Assembly (NCBI GenBank): GCA_011109175.1
Contig: RDEW01000018.1
Span: forward strand, 78,895 to 142,894
Direction: 5' to 3'
Source: Dicyema japonicum
Taxonomy: Eukaryota; Dicyemida; Rhombozoa; Dicyemidae
DNA length: 64,000 bases
The notes under the pieces are model-generated. The model saw only the letters and a list, made by a program, of their open reading frames with translations. It made no database searches and was not told the origin of the DNA. The translations under genes were made by a program, and so were the position numbers. This document shows, in pieces, positions 1 through 10,800 of the stretch. Positions within the stretch are counted from its first letter, which is position 1, and each line of letters begins with the position of its first letter.

Positions 1-1797
1 AACCCAAGGCCGCAACTAACGATTCTACAGCTTAACATCTATGGAATTAGAGGAAAAATTCTCGAACTACGCACTTACCTAAATAAACAAAATGTGGATG
101 TGGCAGCAATTCAAAAGACCATATCGACGCCTACCTCAACTACTCTTCCTTTACTTGGATACAACTGCATCCGCTTGGATCGGTTTAACCGGAAAGGCTG
201 AGGTCTCATGTTCATCATTAAGAACGGGTTACTGCATACTGACATCACAGATGACCTCAAATCTTTGACCCAAGATGATGTTGCAGAAATAACAGGTATC
301 TCGATTCCCACCGTCATTGGAAAAGTTAACATTGCTAATATTTATGTTCCACCTCCCCCATCCTGCATCACCCAGACCTCTCGAAGTTGAACAATCTAAG
401 GAATCTGATTATCTGTGGAGATTTAAATGCCAAACACCCAACTTGGCTAAAATCACAACGGGCTGACTCCAGAGGGTGGTCCCTACTTGAACAACTCTCG
501 CCAATGTCGATCCTCAACAATCCGAAGACCCAAACGAGGACGCCTTACAAGGATAATGAAGGTTATACCTCTCCGGACCTTACACTTTGCACCACTAACC
601 TAACTTCAACCATTTCATGGTCTGTCGACTATGACCTCAACTCCGATCACAACCCAATCATCATCGGAATCAAGAAAGCCATTCCTCCCAGGAAGAAAAC
701 TACGTCATTCTTCAACTATAAGAACGCAAACTGGAGAGATTATTCAACTTTCACAGACATAATGCTACACACTTCGACACCAATTTATTCAAATCTATTG
801 ATGGAGCTGTGAAATTCCTAAATAACGTGATCAGAAGAAAACTATTTATCCCAAGATGCTCCTTCAGGCGGTACAACAATAAACTAGATCAAGAAACTAG
901 AGCCCTCATCAAAGAAAGGAATCAGCTTAAAAGGAATCTTCCACCTTTCCCCGGGAGGAGAAGCCAAATCAAGAGCCTCAACGACGCAGTTGCACAGAGG
1001 TTGAAATCATTTCAAAGGAATGAATGGGAAAGCAGAATCAGAAGTCTTTGCAAACATAAATCTACTCATTACATGTGGAAGACCATTAAAAAGCTCGGAC
1101 CATATACAAAACCAATAACACAGGTCAGCCAAATGTCCAAGAACTAAACAACCCTAATGAAGTTTTATGTCGGAATCAGCCACAAGAAATTCCTGAAAAC
1201 CAGCCATTCCTTTACGTCCACGAAGCCAAAAAGGTCTTCTTCATTATATTGCTTATCACACTCCGATATTTTGAATGAAATCAAAAATACAAAATCTTCC
1301 CTCTCCTGCGGTCCTGATCTGATTTCGGCTATTCTGCTCAAACATCTTGGCCCAATTGGAATAGAAGCGCTCCGGAACATCTTTAACTTTTTCAATAAAC
1401 CATAACCAAATTCCAGACATTTGGAAAAAGTCCAACATACGCCCAATTCTCAAGCCGGGAAGGCCGAAGAACGACCCCTCATCGTACCGACTCATTGCAC
1501 TATTATGCTCATCTCGAAGCTCATGGAAAACTCGTTTTACGCATCATTTACCCCGCCCTTCCCCTTGCACATCTCCAAATGGTTTCAGGAGAGACCGATC
1601 TACATCAACACCCTCACCTCATTGAATCAGTTCATTATTGAAGGCTTTTCTGCAAAACCACATCTAAAATCTGTTTTATGCTGGCTCGACCTGCAAAAGG
1701 CCTTTGATTCTGTATCCAGAAAAATTCTCACTCAAAAAAATTTTAGACTATCCATCAATAATATGGCATTACCTAAATATTTTCTGAATTTGCTATA
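1..1797 (+). mobile_element. Jockey-like non-LTR retrotransposon remnant (endonuclease plus start of RT)
   Basis: Reading in shifting frames gives an APE-type endonuclease beginning near base 20. It includes an ICGDLNAKHPTW block near 410-445 and an SDHNPI block near 640-660, which are the catalytic Asp/Asn and Asp-His of this nuclease family. A linker follows, then the N-terminal part of a reverse transcriptase with a CGPDLIS block near 1310 and a KAFDSV block near 1700. Frameshifts and stops interrupt it at about 200, 390, 810, 1150 and 1400, and it stops before the YADD motif. It is a dead 5' part of an ORF2. The clade (jockey/CR1-like) is inferred from motif style only. Confidence 0.85.
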
Positions 1798-1799
1798 AA

Positions 1800-2136
1800 G
1801 TAACCTTATATCTCGGTTCTTTTCCTTGGGGATTTAACATCTCTACTTTACTCCGAGATTTTACTTTTCTATTTTCCTTGGGATTTAACTTCTCTCTATT
1901 TTGTTTCTCTTGAGACAAAACTTAGTGTTGTTAATGTTTTCAAGTGATAAATTTGTCTTATCAACCCGGACAGTATCAACGCCTCGGGTTCTTATGACAT
2001 ACGACAATAAATAATAATCATCCGGCTGACTGTTAACCAGCTAATTATTAAGAGGACACGTTTGTTAGGCCGCCTATTGTTAGTTAGTCATTAACCCCGA
2101 CCTCACTACCTTGAGGAGACTGGCCGTCCTCAGGCG
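1800..2136. other. No gene seen; AT-rich spacer
   Basis: This stretch follows the truncated LINE and precedes the 13-bp direct repeat at 2137. It contains a twice-repeated phrase resembling TTTCCTTGGG-GATTTAAC (about 1825-1885). I see no coding frame, RNA gene or known repeat in it. Confidence 0.5.
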
Positions 2137-2499
2137 TCCAGTAGCTAGTATTTATATTTTTATTTATATTTATTAACCACGGATACACCGAGAAAGAAGT
2201 TAAAGTAAATAATTAATTAAGTTTATCCAGTTTCCACTTCTACAGAACAGAGTCCATCCGGAATCAACTTAAAAGATAAGACGTCCATTACATGCAGTTG
2301 TGGAAACCCCTCCAGTGGAGTGGGGGAGAGCAAATGATTTTTTTTCGTCCCGGCCTGACACTGGGCGCCACCTAGACAGGTGGATCACATGACGCCACTC
2401 TAATAGGAAGAGAGAGGAGGAACAGACAAGCAAGCAGAAAACTTCAACCAATAACCACATGGCGCCACGCGGCGGTATTTTTTTAATCCAGTAGCTAGT
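2137..2499 (-). repeat. SINE-like or foldback element, copy 1, flanked by 13-bp direct repeats
   Basis: The 13-bp string TCCAGTAGCTAGT occurs at 2137-2149 and again at 2487-2499. Between them is about 337 bp that is the reverse complement of the element at 46540-46898. The similarity is high over the body, including the GTGGCGCC blocks and the segment ending in TCGGTGTATCC. Read on the minus strand, the element ends in an A/T-rich tail (2150-2170) next to one direct repeat, which is what a retroposed SINE looks like. However, the related copy at 46540 has perfect terminal inverted repeats. The class is therefore undecided; that it is a repeat with a target duplication is clear. Confidence 0.8.
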
Positions 2500-2602
2500 G
2501 CTTGCCACATGTCTCTGATGTTCTTATAATTGATAAGATCATTTATATTGATATTTTAATATATAAAATTCAAATAATATAATTAAACAGTTTATAAAAA
2601 TA

Positions 2603-3342
2603 ATGTTTAGTGGAGTGTTATCAAAAGTACTAAAATATAGGAAAATTTATACAAAACACTCAAAAATTGATGGTTATCTATATTTATTATTGTCTAGAAA
2701 TAAAATTCGCAATTTTGGAACAATCAGTAAAACTTGTCCCCGAATACGGATGGACTCGTTACAACTTAATTAAGAGTTTATTGGCTAATGATAGATTAGG
2801 CTGCAACATACTGGGATATCCATGCTCCTCTCTTTCTGTACTTTTTAAAGAAGGCCCAGTCAGCATTGCTTATTTTTTCCACAATAAATGCGCTACTCGT
2901 ATACTAGATCTGGTCACCAAACAAGACAAAATGTTTAATTTTTTTAACTATAATTAAAATTTTTATTAAAAAATAGAAAAAATGTTTCATCAAATGAAAT
3001 AATAAAAAATATTATAAAAACAAAATATGAGGAAACTGATGATTGGCCGGCAGCTTTATCATTGATGTGTCTCCCAAAAAATATTCAGACAACAAATGAT
3101 GTATTTTTTAAGTTAGTTAGCAATATTCACTCCCTTACTGGTAAATCTGGATCGGTATTTCATTCAGGTTATTTTTGCAGAATTTGGAGTTTCTCAGAAT
3201 TGCAGGATTATTTGTCGCGGCTGAACTAAGAGTGGCAGGGCAGGAAAAACCAGAATTTGATGAATTAGAGGACGTGTTATTTAAATTGGGTGGTGGAGAT
3301 TTTGAACAATGTTTTAAAGTTGGAAATTGGTATATTGTATAA
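2603..3342 (+). CDS. COQ9: COQ9-like ubiquinone biosynthesis protein, four exons with 25-, 44- and 26-nt introns
   Basis: COQ9 is a mitochondrial lipid-binding protein that helps COQ7 hydroxylate the coenzyme Q precursor. Exons 2603-2672, 2698-2932, 2977-3154 and 3181-3342 join to 214 codons plus stop. The first 22 residues are basic and lack acids until the first junction, as in a mitochondrial presequence. Next comes ILEQSVKLVPEYGWT, the family's N-terminal helix with the invariant GWT. After that come DDWPAALSLMCLPKNI, matching the family WPxALSxMxLPxNI block, and a C-terminal helix with AGLFVAAELRV. The introns are 2673-2697, 2933-2976 and 3155-3180, all GT...AG, and each removal keeps the family alignment continuous. 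The protein is shorter than the human one (about 318 residues), mainly at the N-terminus. It is intact, and retroelements flank it on both sides. Recognition is from memory of the family; exon ends are my inference. Confidence 0.9.
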
Positions 3343-3449
3343 ATATATTAGATGGCTCTGACTCTTAGAGATTTGGTTAGTTAGATAATAATTTTGTTAT
3401 AGAATATATAAAATATCCATTAATTTTTATCTTTATTTTTTAAAGGACA

Positions 3450-3635
3450 ACAATCGAGGAAACCGAAACCAATTTATTCAACAGCAAATAAGGAGTGAGT
3501 TTAAGTGATATTTAAACGTGTCCTCCTATATGGCCTGGACACTTCCGATGGACCCCATCTCCATTTAGTCTGTTCCTATCGTCGGATCCCATCGATCCTT
3601 TTCTCTACAATATATTTGACCGGTGTTAGATTCTT
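3450..3635 (-). mobile_element. 3' end fragment of a LINE (same family as 6919-8031)
   Basis: The plus-strand text from about 3455 (the ACCAATTTATTC phrase, then the cluster around CCTGGACACTTCCGATG and TCGGATCCCAT) matches 6930-7090 closely. That stretch is the 3' untranslated end of the LINE at 6919-8031. Here only the last 190 bases survive, with a TTGGTTTCGG-type tail at the left. Confidence 0.7.
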
Positions 3636-3639
3636 GTCT

Positions 3640-4790
3640 TCATCGGTAGCGTTTGGCATGCTGGGTTGTTGAAAACTTTGTCAAATTTTAATGTTGGGAG
3701 CAAAGCTCTAGTGTGGATGAAGGATTTTCTTTGGTAGAGAATCTTTTATACGTGTTGGAGATCATACATCGAAGAAAATTTTGTTAAAAAGAGGGGTTCC
3801 ACAAGGGTCTGTCTTAAGTCCCCTTTTATTGAATTGCGTTATGTGTGACATCCCGAAGTTTATTATTATTATAAGCAACTACATAGAATCATATAAACTA
3901 TAATTCTATTCGTGCCGCGTCTGAACAATCCTCTTAATTAGCCTTTCCCATCCCCTCCTGTCCGATGCCAAGTGCCGCAGACTACTAAGGTCTTCACCGT
4001 CCTTTAGTAGTCTGGTTACTGACTGCTATGGGGTCCGAAGTTTGAACACCTAAATTCGAAAATGTTAATATATGCCGATGATATTCTTTTGCTCGATCTT
4101 AGTATTAATAGATCGATTTCCTGGAAACGTGTTTCGACACATGCCGAAATAATTAAATGCTGGTGCCGAGACAAAGGTTTATCTTTATCTCTTGAAAAAT
4201 GTACTGCTTCATGGATTGTGAATTTCAAGAACAAATCAAAGATTTGTATTGATACTGGAGCGATCAAATGCATGGAGCAGTTACAATATCTTGGTGTTTG
4301 TGTGAACTCGAAGGGTTCCTTCATTAATTATATCAAAAAAGAAGAAAAAAGCTACGGCGATGTTGAAATCGATTCTACGTTTTCAATTGAGTCCGGAAAC
4401 TTTTCTTTATGTGTATACAGCTTGTATAGAACCATTCTTGATTTATGGCTTCCAAGGATGGTTTGAAAGTGATGAGAGAAGTACTATTGTAGAGCTTCTC
4501 GATAAATCGAGGAGATATGCTATTAAACTGGCATATGGACTTGATTTAAAGTCTAAATTACCGCCAAGTGATGAGAGACGTGCAAGATCCATTGAGGAAA
4601 TATTGCACCACTTGAAAAAATAATTCTTGTTGGATGCAAGGGGTCAATAATTCAGAGGAGACATATGGTTGTCTCGTTAAACCAGACCCCATCAACCAGG
4701 ACAAACTCGTTGGCTTCTCCCTTTTTAATTAGTTTTTAAGTAGTAACGAGTTTGCTACGTTAATAAAGTATCTATCTATCTAAATAAGTT
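3640..4790 (+). mobile_element. LINE reverse transcriptase fragment with a nested insertion
   Basis: Translation shows GSVWHAGLLKTL, then KRGVPQGSVLSPLL (RT motif near 3795-3830), then YADDILLLD (catalytic YADD near 4070). The C-terminal RT thumb follows, ending near 4623. A 173-bp insertion (3862-4034) lies between the PQGS and YADD motifs. Removing it with one 9-bp duplication restores an uninterrupted frame across the site. The 3' region ends in a short ATCT repeat (about 4775-4788), a different tail from the TAA tails of the other LINEs here. Confidence 0.85.
3853..4043 (-). mobile_element. 5'-truncated LINE insertion with 9-bp target duplication
   Basis: CCGAAGTTT occurs at 3853-3861 and at 4035-4043. 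The inserted DNA (3862-4034) begins on the plus strand with ATT repeats. These are the (TAA)n tail of an element inserted in minus orientation. Its body is a short 3' end with no coding capacity. The host ORF reads straight through once the insert and one duplicate are removed. Confidence 0.85.
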
Positions 4791-4804
4791 CAACTTGTGA
4801 GTGT

Positions 4805-5400
4805 CTTAAGACTATTCGTTTAATTTCGAGCAAAAAAATCGATATAGCAGGTAGCGCATAGTTGCAAGTAGCGCTCGCGACATAATAACTTTTGGCTCAC
4901 GTATCTGTAGAGCAATGTGGTTCCAGTACCAGCTTCTGCACCTTCGACCCATGGAATTTCTATAGAATTGTGTCCCTGTAGCATTGTGGTGTTGGTCTTT
5001 TTCACCTTGGTCTTGTTGACCACCAAGATGTCAATCTTAGTAGACGATAGTAGTAGTGCCAGGTCATGACGCCTCTTCTTTAGAGATCAGACGTTCACCA
5101 GCACTATCTACTGGTTTCTTTTCAATTTTCTTGTTGGTGGCCCGGGCTCTCCATGGGCAGGTCCACCATACTTAGTAAACCCACCCAGAGTATGCCGCTT
5201 TGCTCCTTCAGTCTTGATATTATTTCTTTTAGTTCTTTTGTAATTCTCTCTTATAACTTTTCTTTTGGTAGCCAGGCCGACTCCCGTGGAAAAGGAGCAG
5301 CTACGTACTGCTTAGTCTTTAGGGCGAGGAACTCGATTTTTATCATAGTGCCCCAATAAGCGAGGTAAAAAAAATTTTTTTAAGCACTCCCGGGAAATCA
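4805..5400 (-). mobile_element. LINE endonuclease N-terminal fragment
   Basis: On the minus strand from 5026 the text VVNKTKVKKTNTT followed by GTGTTLLYR resembles the start of the endonuclease at 8237-8722 (INETKLKK, later GTGTSINYK). It is short and interrupted. The sequence from 5040 to 5400 is probably the upstream part of the same remnant, with no intact frame. Confidence 0.6.
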
Positions 5401-5403
5401 AAA

Positions 5404-6900
5404 ATTAATTAGATTAATTAAGTTCCCCTTGTGCCACGTCCAGTATCCTCCCACACATCCTCTTCCATGTTCCCCTGTTCCGGGCCATTGCTCGTAGTGA
5501 GTCAAGATCTTCACCATTTCGTAGAGTTTTGTTTATTCTGATTAGGTCATCATTTAGTACTGAAGGCAACGTCACTCTAGGCCTGCGACGGAATGATCCC
5601 TTCAGTTGTGCGAAATAGTTTTCCATTGCAATGTTTGGTAAAGTCAACATATCCATTCGTAAGATGTGACCAAAAAGTCTCCACCTAGCCTTGAGAGTCT
5701 CTTCTGCTAATGACCTTAAGCCACATCTTTTGTACAGTTCTGAATTTGATATCTTTTTCGGGAAATGTATTCTCAAGATGTTTCTTAGTTGATTTCTATG
5801 AAATTGATCCAGATTGTCCATTTCACGTTTTGTAATCCCCCATGTCCCACAGTTGTATGTCAGGACTGGAACCACGAATGTTTTATACAATTTTAGATTT
5901 GTATTCGTAGTTATGCTCTTCTTAGAACGCCAGATAGTTAAGAATTTTTATATGCAGCAGTGGAAAGGATTTTTCTGTGGGTAACATCTTCTGAATCTCC
6001 AAGTAGTGAACCAACTTTTTTATGCCTTCTCCATGATTATCGTAAGTGCGTACAACTCGTACAAGTTTTGAATATCATATTGCTCCTGCTTTTTATTGGA
6101 AGGTGTTTTCATTTGGTTATGGACTTTGTATAGTCCAATGCGGGTAACAACAATTTTATGATCACTATTTGTCTCTAATCTTCCATATGACCTGGAGTCT
6201 ACGAGGAGATGTTTGTGACCTCGTCTGCATAGTATGTAGTCAATTTGATTATATATTTTTATGTAATTTCCTTGCAAATCCTTCCTAGTTCCAGTCCACG
6301 TCGTTTTGTGTCTCGCTGGGTGACGGAATGCCGTATTGCACAAAAACAGATCCAAGGAAGTGCAAAAGTAGATTAATGCCATCCCGGGCGTGTTTCGCCG
6401 ATTTCTTCCATGAGATCCGATACAAGTTTCTCCAGATCTGGCTTTTCCTGCTTTGGCATTCCAGTCCCCGGCAATTAAGCAAAAATATGAGAACTGAGAG
6501 TGTTGTAAACCCTTATGAGGGCGGAGTAGAATTCGTCTAGTTCTTCTGGATTGGCAGATGCCCTGATTCAAGGAGCGTATATGTTGATGATTGTCACTGT
6601 AGAGTTTGGTTTGCTACTCCACCGGATTTGCAGTACCGCAATCCTGTCTGTAACGACCCACATCCGAGATATACGACTATACAATGTGTGATGAATAGCA
6701 AATCCAAGTCCATAGTGACGACACGTTGTTGGAAGGGTAATCAAATAATAATTTCCCACCCGCATGCATGTGTAGTCAGTTATTTTTGTTTCCTGTAGGC
6801 AGCATACTGATACCTTATAGTAATCCAAATCACGTGAGAGCTGAAGCTTCTTGTATGTTGGATTGAGTCCTCTTACATTCAGGGTAACAAACAGAAAAAG
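5404..6900 (-). mobile_element. RTE-like non-LTR element with internal deletion (endonuclease plus RT C-terminus)
   Basis: The minus strand encodes an APE endonuclease at 6828-6020 (CCLQETKI, AGDWNAKAG, HPARHKTTW, YNQIDYI and SDHKIV blocks). It then jumps to the post-catalytic C-terminal region at 5890-5414 (YNCGTWGITK, LFGHILRM). The RT palm that should lie between them is missing. The endonuclease contains the Glu, Asp/Asn and Asp-His active-site blocks but is split over several frames. Confidence 0.85.
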
Positions 6901-6918
6901 GGCAGTTAGATATTATAC

Positions 6919-8031
6919 GTGAACCAAACCAAACCAAATTTATTCCAAAGTAAGTAAGTAAGGAGTTATTTTTAGGATATTTAAACGTGTCCGCCTATGC
7001 GGCCTGGACACTTCCGATGTATCCACACTCCATTTAGTTATCTCCTTTTCGTCGGATCCCATTGATTCTTTTCTCTACGATGTTTTTAACAGGAGTTAGA
7101 ATCATGTATTCTTCAGTACTGAGAGCATCCCAGAGCCTTTTCTCTAAAGCCAACTTTATTGCCGACCTTCTGGTTTTTTCCATGAGAAACATTATTCTTT
7201 CTCTTTGGCAAGAGAAAAACCATGCTTCGCATCCATATAGCAGTTCCGGTAGGATGATCCTCATGAAGATGAACAAGAAGGTTTCCAGGCTTACAAAACT
7301 TTCTCGTACATAAGAGTGCTTGAAGCGCCTTCTTCCTTCTTCGTCTTATGTCCTCCATGAAGGAACCATTCCATCGATTGCTATCCCGAGGTAGCGCATT
7401 GAGTTTACTTTAGGAATCTCTAATGAGTAAGGCTGCTTCTGATGCCTCCTTAGGCGACTTACTCGTAGAGAGCTGGATTCTCCGTAGACAATCTCATCCC
7501 TCTTTTTGTGCACCAGTCCTGAACTTGTCCAATGAATGACATGATTCTTTTCTCCGAAAGAGTTGATTTGCCAGATGTATCTGTGATCAGAATATCATCG
7601 GCGTATATCAATAGTCTTGTGTTTATATCCGGTGGAGTTGGAAAATCAGATGGAATATGTTGAATAGCAGAGGGCTCAGGACGGAACCCTGAGGAACTCC
7701 CCTCTTCAGTATGATGTCTTTCGACATATGTGCTCCAACACGTACTTGGGAAATCCGTCCTGTTAGGAAATCATTTATCCATATGAGAAGTTTCTTTTGG
7801 ATCTGAGCAGCTGCTAGCCTTGATAGGAGTGCTTCATGCCACACACTATCGAAAGCCTTGGACAGATCCAAACATACCAGGTTGACTAGTCTTTTGACTT
7901 CCAGACCTCTCAATACCGTTGAATGCATCTGGTAGATACAGTCCATGCATGATTTTCCAGGTCTGAAGCCCCATTGTTCTGCGAGGAGGAATTATTAGAC
8001 GTAGATAACAGATAACATAATTTATTCGCAA
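6919..8031 (-). mobile_element. LINE reverse transcriptase fragment (CR1/I-like)
   Basis: The minus-strand reading frames carry CMDCIYQMHSTV, DLSKAFDSVWHEALLSRL and a GVPQGSVLSPLLFN block (7623-7946). The C-terminal region follows at 7276-7034 (YGCEAWFF). The catalytic YADD region (about 7580-7610) is degraded into IYADDILI-like text in another frame. The 3' tail at about 6919-6935 is a TTGGT repeat. Confidence 0.8.
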
Positions 8032-8059
8032 AACCCCAATTAACTAAACAAGGTAAGAG

Positions 8060-8830
8060 CCATTAACTAAAGAGGAAAGCCAAGATTTGGGGTCGTCTAT
8101 ATCGGGGCACTCTCATGAGACACCGTATGTCTCTTCTCCGTAAAAAGCCCCAATTACAATGCGAGTTTCCACAAGCAATGTAATAAATCACCGATTCTTC
8201 TCGTTTTTCTTTCGTATTCGTCATCAATTTCAGATGCTAAATCCAATCCATGTGCGAGTTTAATTGCATAATTTCGACTGAAGTTAAAATCTTTAACTCT
8301 CCAGACTTCATCCATTTTACAAGGCATTTTCCATCTTGATTGGTTGTTACACAACCATAGTCAGTGTGTTTAGCGTTCATGTCCCCAACAAGGATTGGAT
8401 ATTCATTGTTTTCCATAAATTTGTCAACAATCCATGGATACTCTCGTAGTTTTTTAGAATATATTCCTCCGATAGTTATCCATCTTATGGTTGTTTGTAG
8501 TTGAATGCTTGCTAGTTCACAAAGATTTTCTTCATTGATCGTGGGTAGTAATGTATTTAAAGAAGTTTTGTAGTTAATTGAAGTTCCTGTTCCAGCACAA
8601 GAACCAGTCTTCCGAAAAATATCTAATGAGTCGTATCCATCAATTTTAAATGGTCTTTTCTTCAATTTAGTTTCGTTTATTAGAACATCCATCTGGATCG
8701 TGCTGGCTAGAGCAACCAGCACTGAGGCCCGTTTGCGAAGAGAACGGGCATAAATCAGGCTAATCCTGACTATTTCTGGTTTTTTCGGTGGCTGTCCTCT
8801 CTTCTTAAGAGCACCACTCTCTTCTTTGTG
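8060..8830 (-). mobile_element. LINE remnant: endonuclease fused to RT C-terminus by deletion
   Basis: The endonuclease runs at 8722-8340 with NETKLKK and VGDMNAKH blocks. Near 8300 the frame changes directly into a C-terminal RT tail (YAIKLAHGLDLASEIDDEYE, then DLLHCLWKLAL). This matches the tail of the element ending at 4623 (YAIKLAYGLDLKSKL). The whole RT palm is therefore deleted. Confidence 0.75.
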
Positions 8831-8834
8831 TTGA

Positions 8835-9190
8835 AGCTTCTACTCTTTCTTTTTTAGAAGGTTTCTTATTATATGTCCTATTCCAGCCAGTTTTAATTTC
8901 TTATTCGTTCCAATTTTGGAAACTTCACTTTCTCCATTATGGGCATTTTCTCGTTTTAGAGATAATTTTCCATTCGATTCTTTCCTTTTTTGGTCAATTT
9001 TGTTTTTCTTCGCTATGTTTGCTTCCACAGCCTTGGGGCATCTTCCATAATTGGCAAAGTGACTGGATGAACCACAATTCAAACGAATTATTATTGTTTG
9101 TAACCGGACACTGCGATCTTGTATGTGAATCAGAACAAACAAAGCATCTTCCGACATATCTCCATTTGCTTTTATTTTATCCTCCATACA
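8835..9190 (-). mobile_element. LINE ORF1 (gag-like) fragment with zinc knuckles
   Basis: Two adjacent cysteine/histidine clusters are visible in alternate minus-strand frames near 9140-9040. The first has the order C-x2-C-x4-H-x4-C, and the second is NCGSSSHFANYGRCP. A very lysine-rich tail follows. Paired CCHC knuckles before an endonuclease ORF are typical of jockey/I ORF1 proteins. It lies directly upstream of the endonuclease at 8722 and probably belongs to the same element. Confidence 0.65.
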
Positions 9191-9276
9191 TTTTTATTGC
9201 ATTTTAAACAATAAACTAAAATTATTTAATATTAATAAAAATTCTAACATTGTCTTTTCTTAATAAAATGTAAAAA

Positions 9277-10700
9277 TTAAAATAAATCCAACAAAAAATT
9301 GTTTTTTTTCAGTTTTCCTGATAGGTTTTTTCGAAATTCGTAGTAGATTTTTAAACCTTGTAGACATGTACTAAGAATATTATCTTCTAGAGAATTTATG
9401 ATTTTTATGATTTCTTTAATTGATGATTTTTTGGATTCATATCCATCATAAGTGATTTTGTCCTGAATAATATTTGTCGAATCCATTATTATAACATCTG
9501 CTATCACGTCATTTATTAATTCTTCGTCCAACTGTAAATTTTCCAAAATTTTTGATCTGTTTTCGTTAATTTTCTGCCAGCAATTAATTATCGTTGTCTC
9601 TGGCATCATTTTCATCCCCGGCAACTGTAATGACTTGTCTAAGATTGATATTATTCAGATTCAAATCAGAGAGCTGTTCTTTCTCAAATATAAGGGTAAA
9701 ATCAAGTAGTTTATTGAAGTAGAGGGACTTGAAAGATTTTATTATTCCCATATCTAAGGGTTGAATTAAAGCGGTCGTATTTTTTGGAAGAAAAAGTAAA
9801 TCAACATTGGAATATTCTGCATTTCTGTAACAGCTCGCATTATCCAGTATTAAAACAATTTTTCTGTTTTCATATATCATATCTTGATTTACTTTCCATA
9901 ACCATTTCGCAAAAATATCACTAGTCATCCACGAATTTTTTGAGGCAGCATATAGTACTCCGTGATCCTTGGTGTTAAAATTTTTTAAACACCGAGGAGA
10001 TTTGAATTTTCCAATTAATAGAGGTTTTAACTTTTCACCAAGTGCATTACAACAAAGAAGGGAAACCTTCTCTTTACTCTTTTTAATTCATTGCATTTGT
10101 CATTAAATTGAACAAAAGATTTCGACGGCGTTCGCTTTATGTATAAAGCTGTTTCATCACAGTTGAAAATATTTTCACTTCCTACAGTTTCCAAACAGTT
10201 ATCATAATCAGGAAAAAAATTGGATACTGAAGAAAAGTCAGACGAATTCTTTTCTCCACTTATATTTTTGAATAGTAACTCGTGCCTTTTCTTGAACCGG
10301 TCGAGCCATCCATTTGATGCCTTAAATGATTCATAATTTATTTTTGTAGAAATTTTTTTTCCAATGAGTTTTAATATGGTTCCAGAAATTGGAAGAAATT
10401 CATTTCTTCAAAAACTAATCTATCTAGTGTAGACGATTTATCTTGTGTAGAAGATTAATTTTTTGGATCGCATGATTCCTTGTTTCGAGCACATTCAGTT
10501 AATCCCACGTCAAAATAATAAACCAAATTTTGTTTTAATGCGAGAAATAGTACCTGTAATTAATAATTATTTAAAAGATACCTTTGCTCGTTTTATACTT
10601 CTTAGCGAGATCTCTTTCTGAAAATTGACCATGTTTTATATCTTTAGCAATTTTAATTTTTGTTTCATAATTAATCTTTGAATTCTTTTTACGAACCATA
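9277..10700 (-). pseudogene. Pogo/Tigger-type DDE transposase with a 28-nt intron-like interruption
   Basis: The start codon is at 10700. The N-terminus is a CENP-B/psq-type helix-turn-helix (INYETKIKIAKDIKHGQFSERDLAKKYKTSK). A 28-nt GT...AG segment (10554-10581) comes next, and the frame resumes with TISRIK. Farther on are GWLDRFKKRHELLFKNISGE (CENP-B HTH) and the catalytic core: NCDETALYIK (first Asp), LILDNASCYRN (second Asp) and LIQPLDMGIIKSFK (third Asp). All three acidic residues survive. Frameshifts and stops after the HTH and near 10080 make it non-functional as it stands. The C-terminus ends at 9277. Terminal inverted repeats were not identified. Confidence 0.88.
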
Positions 10701-10800
10701 CAAGAATCAAAATAAACACGTGAAATAATAGTATTATTTAATAATTAATTAATAAAATAACATTTGACATCGTGACATTTTCCTGTCACTGGATAAGACA

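Noticed and set aside
2269-2508. A 79-codon protein on the minus strand
   Set aside because: It lies wholly within the repeat at 2137-2499, whose other copy does not preserve the frame.
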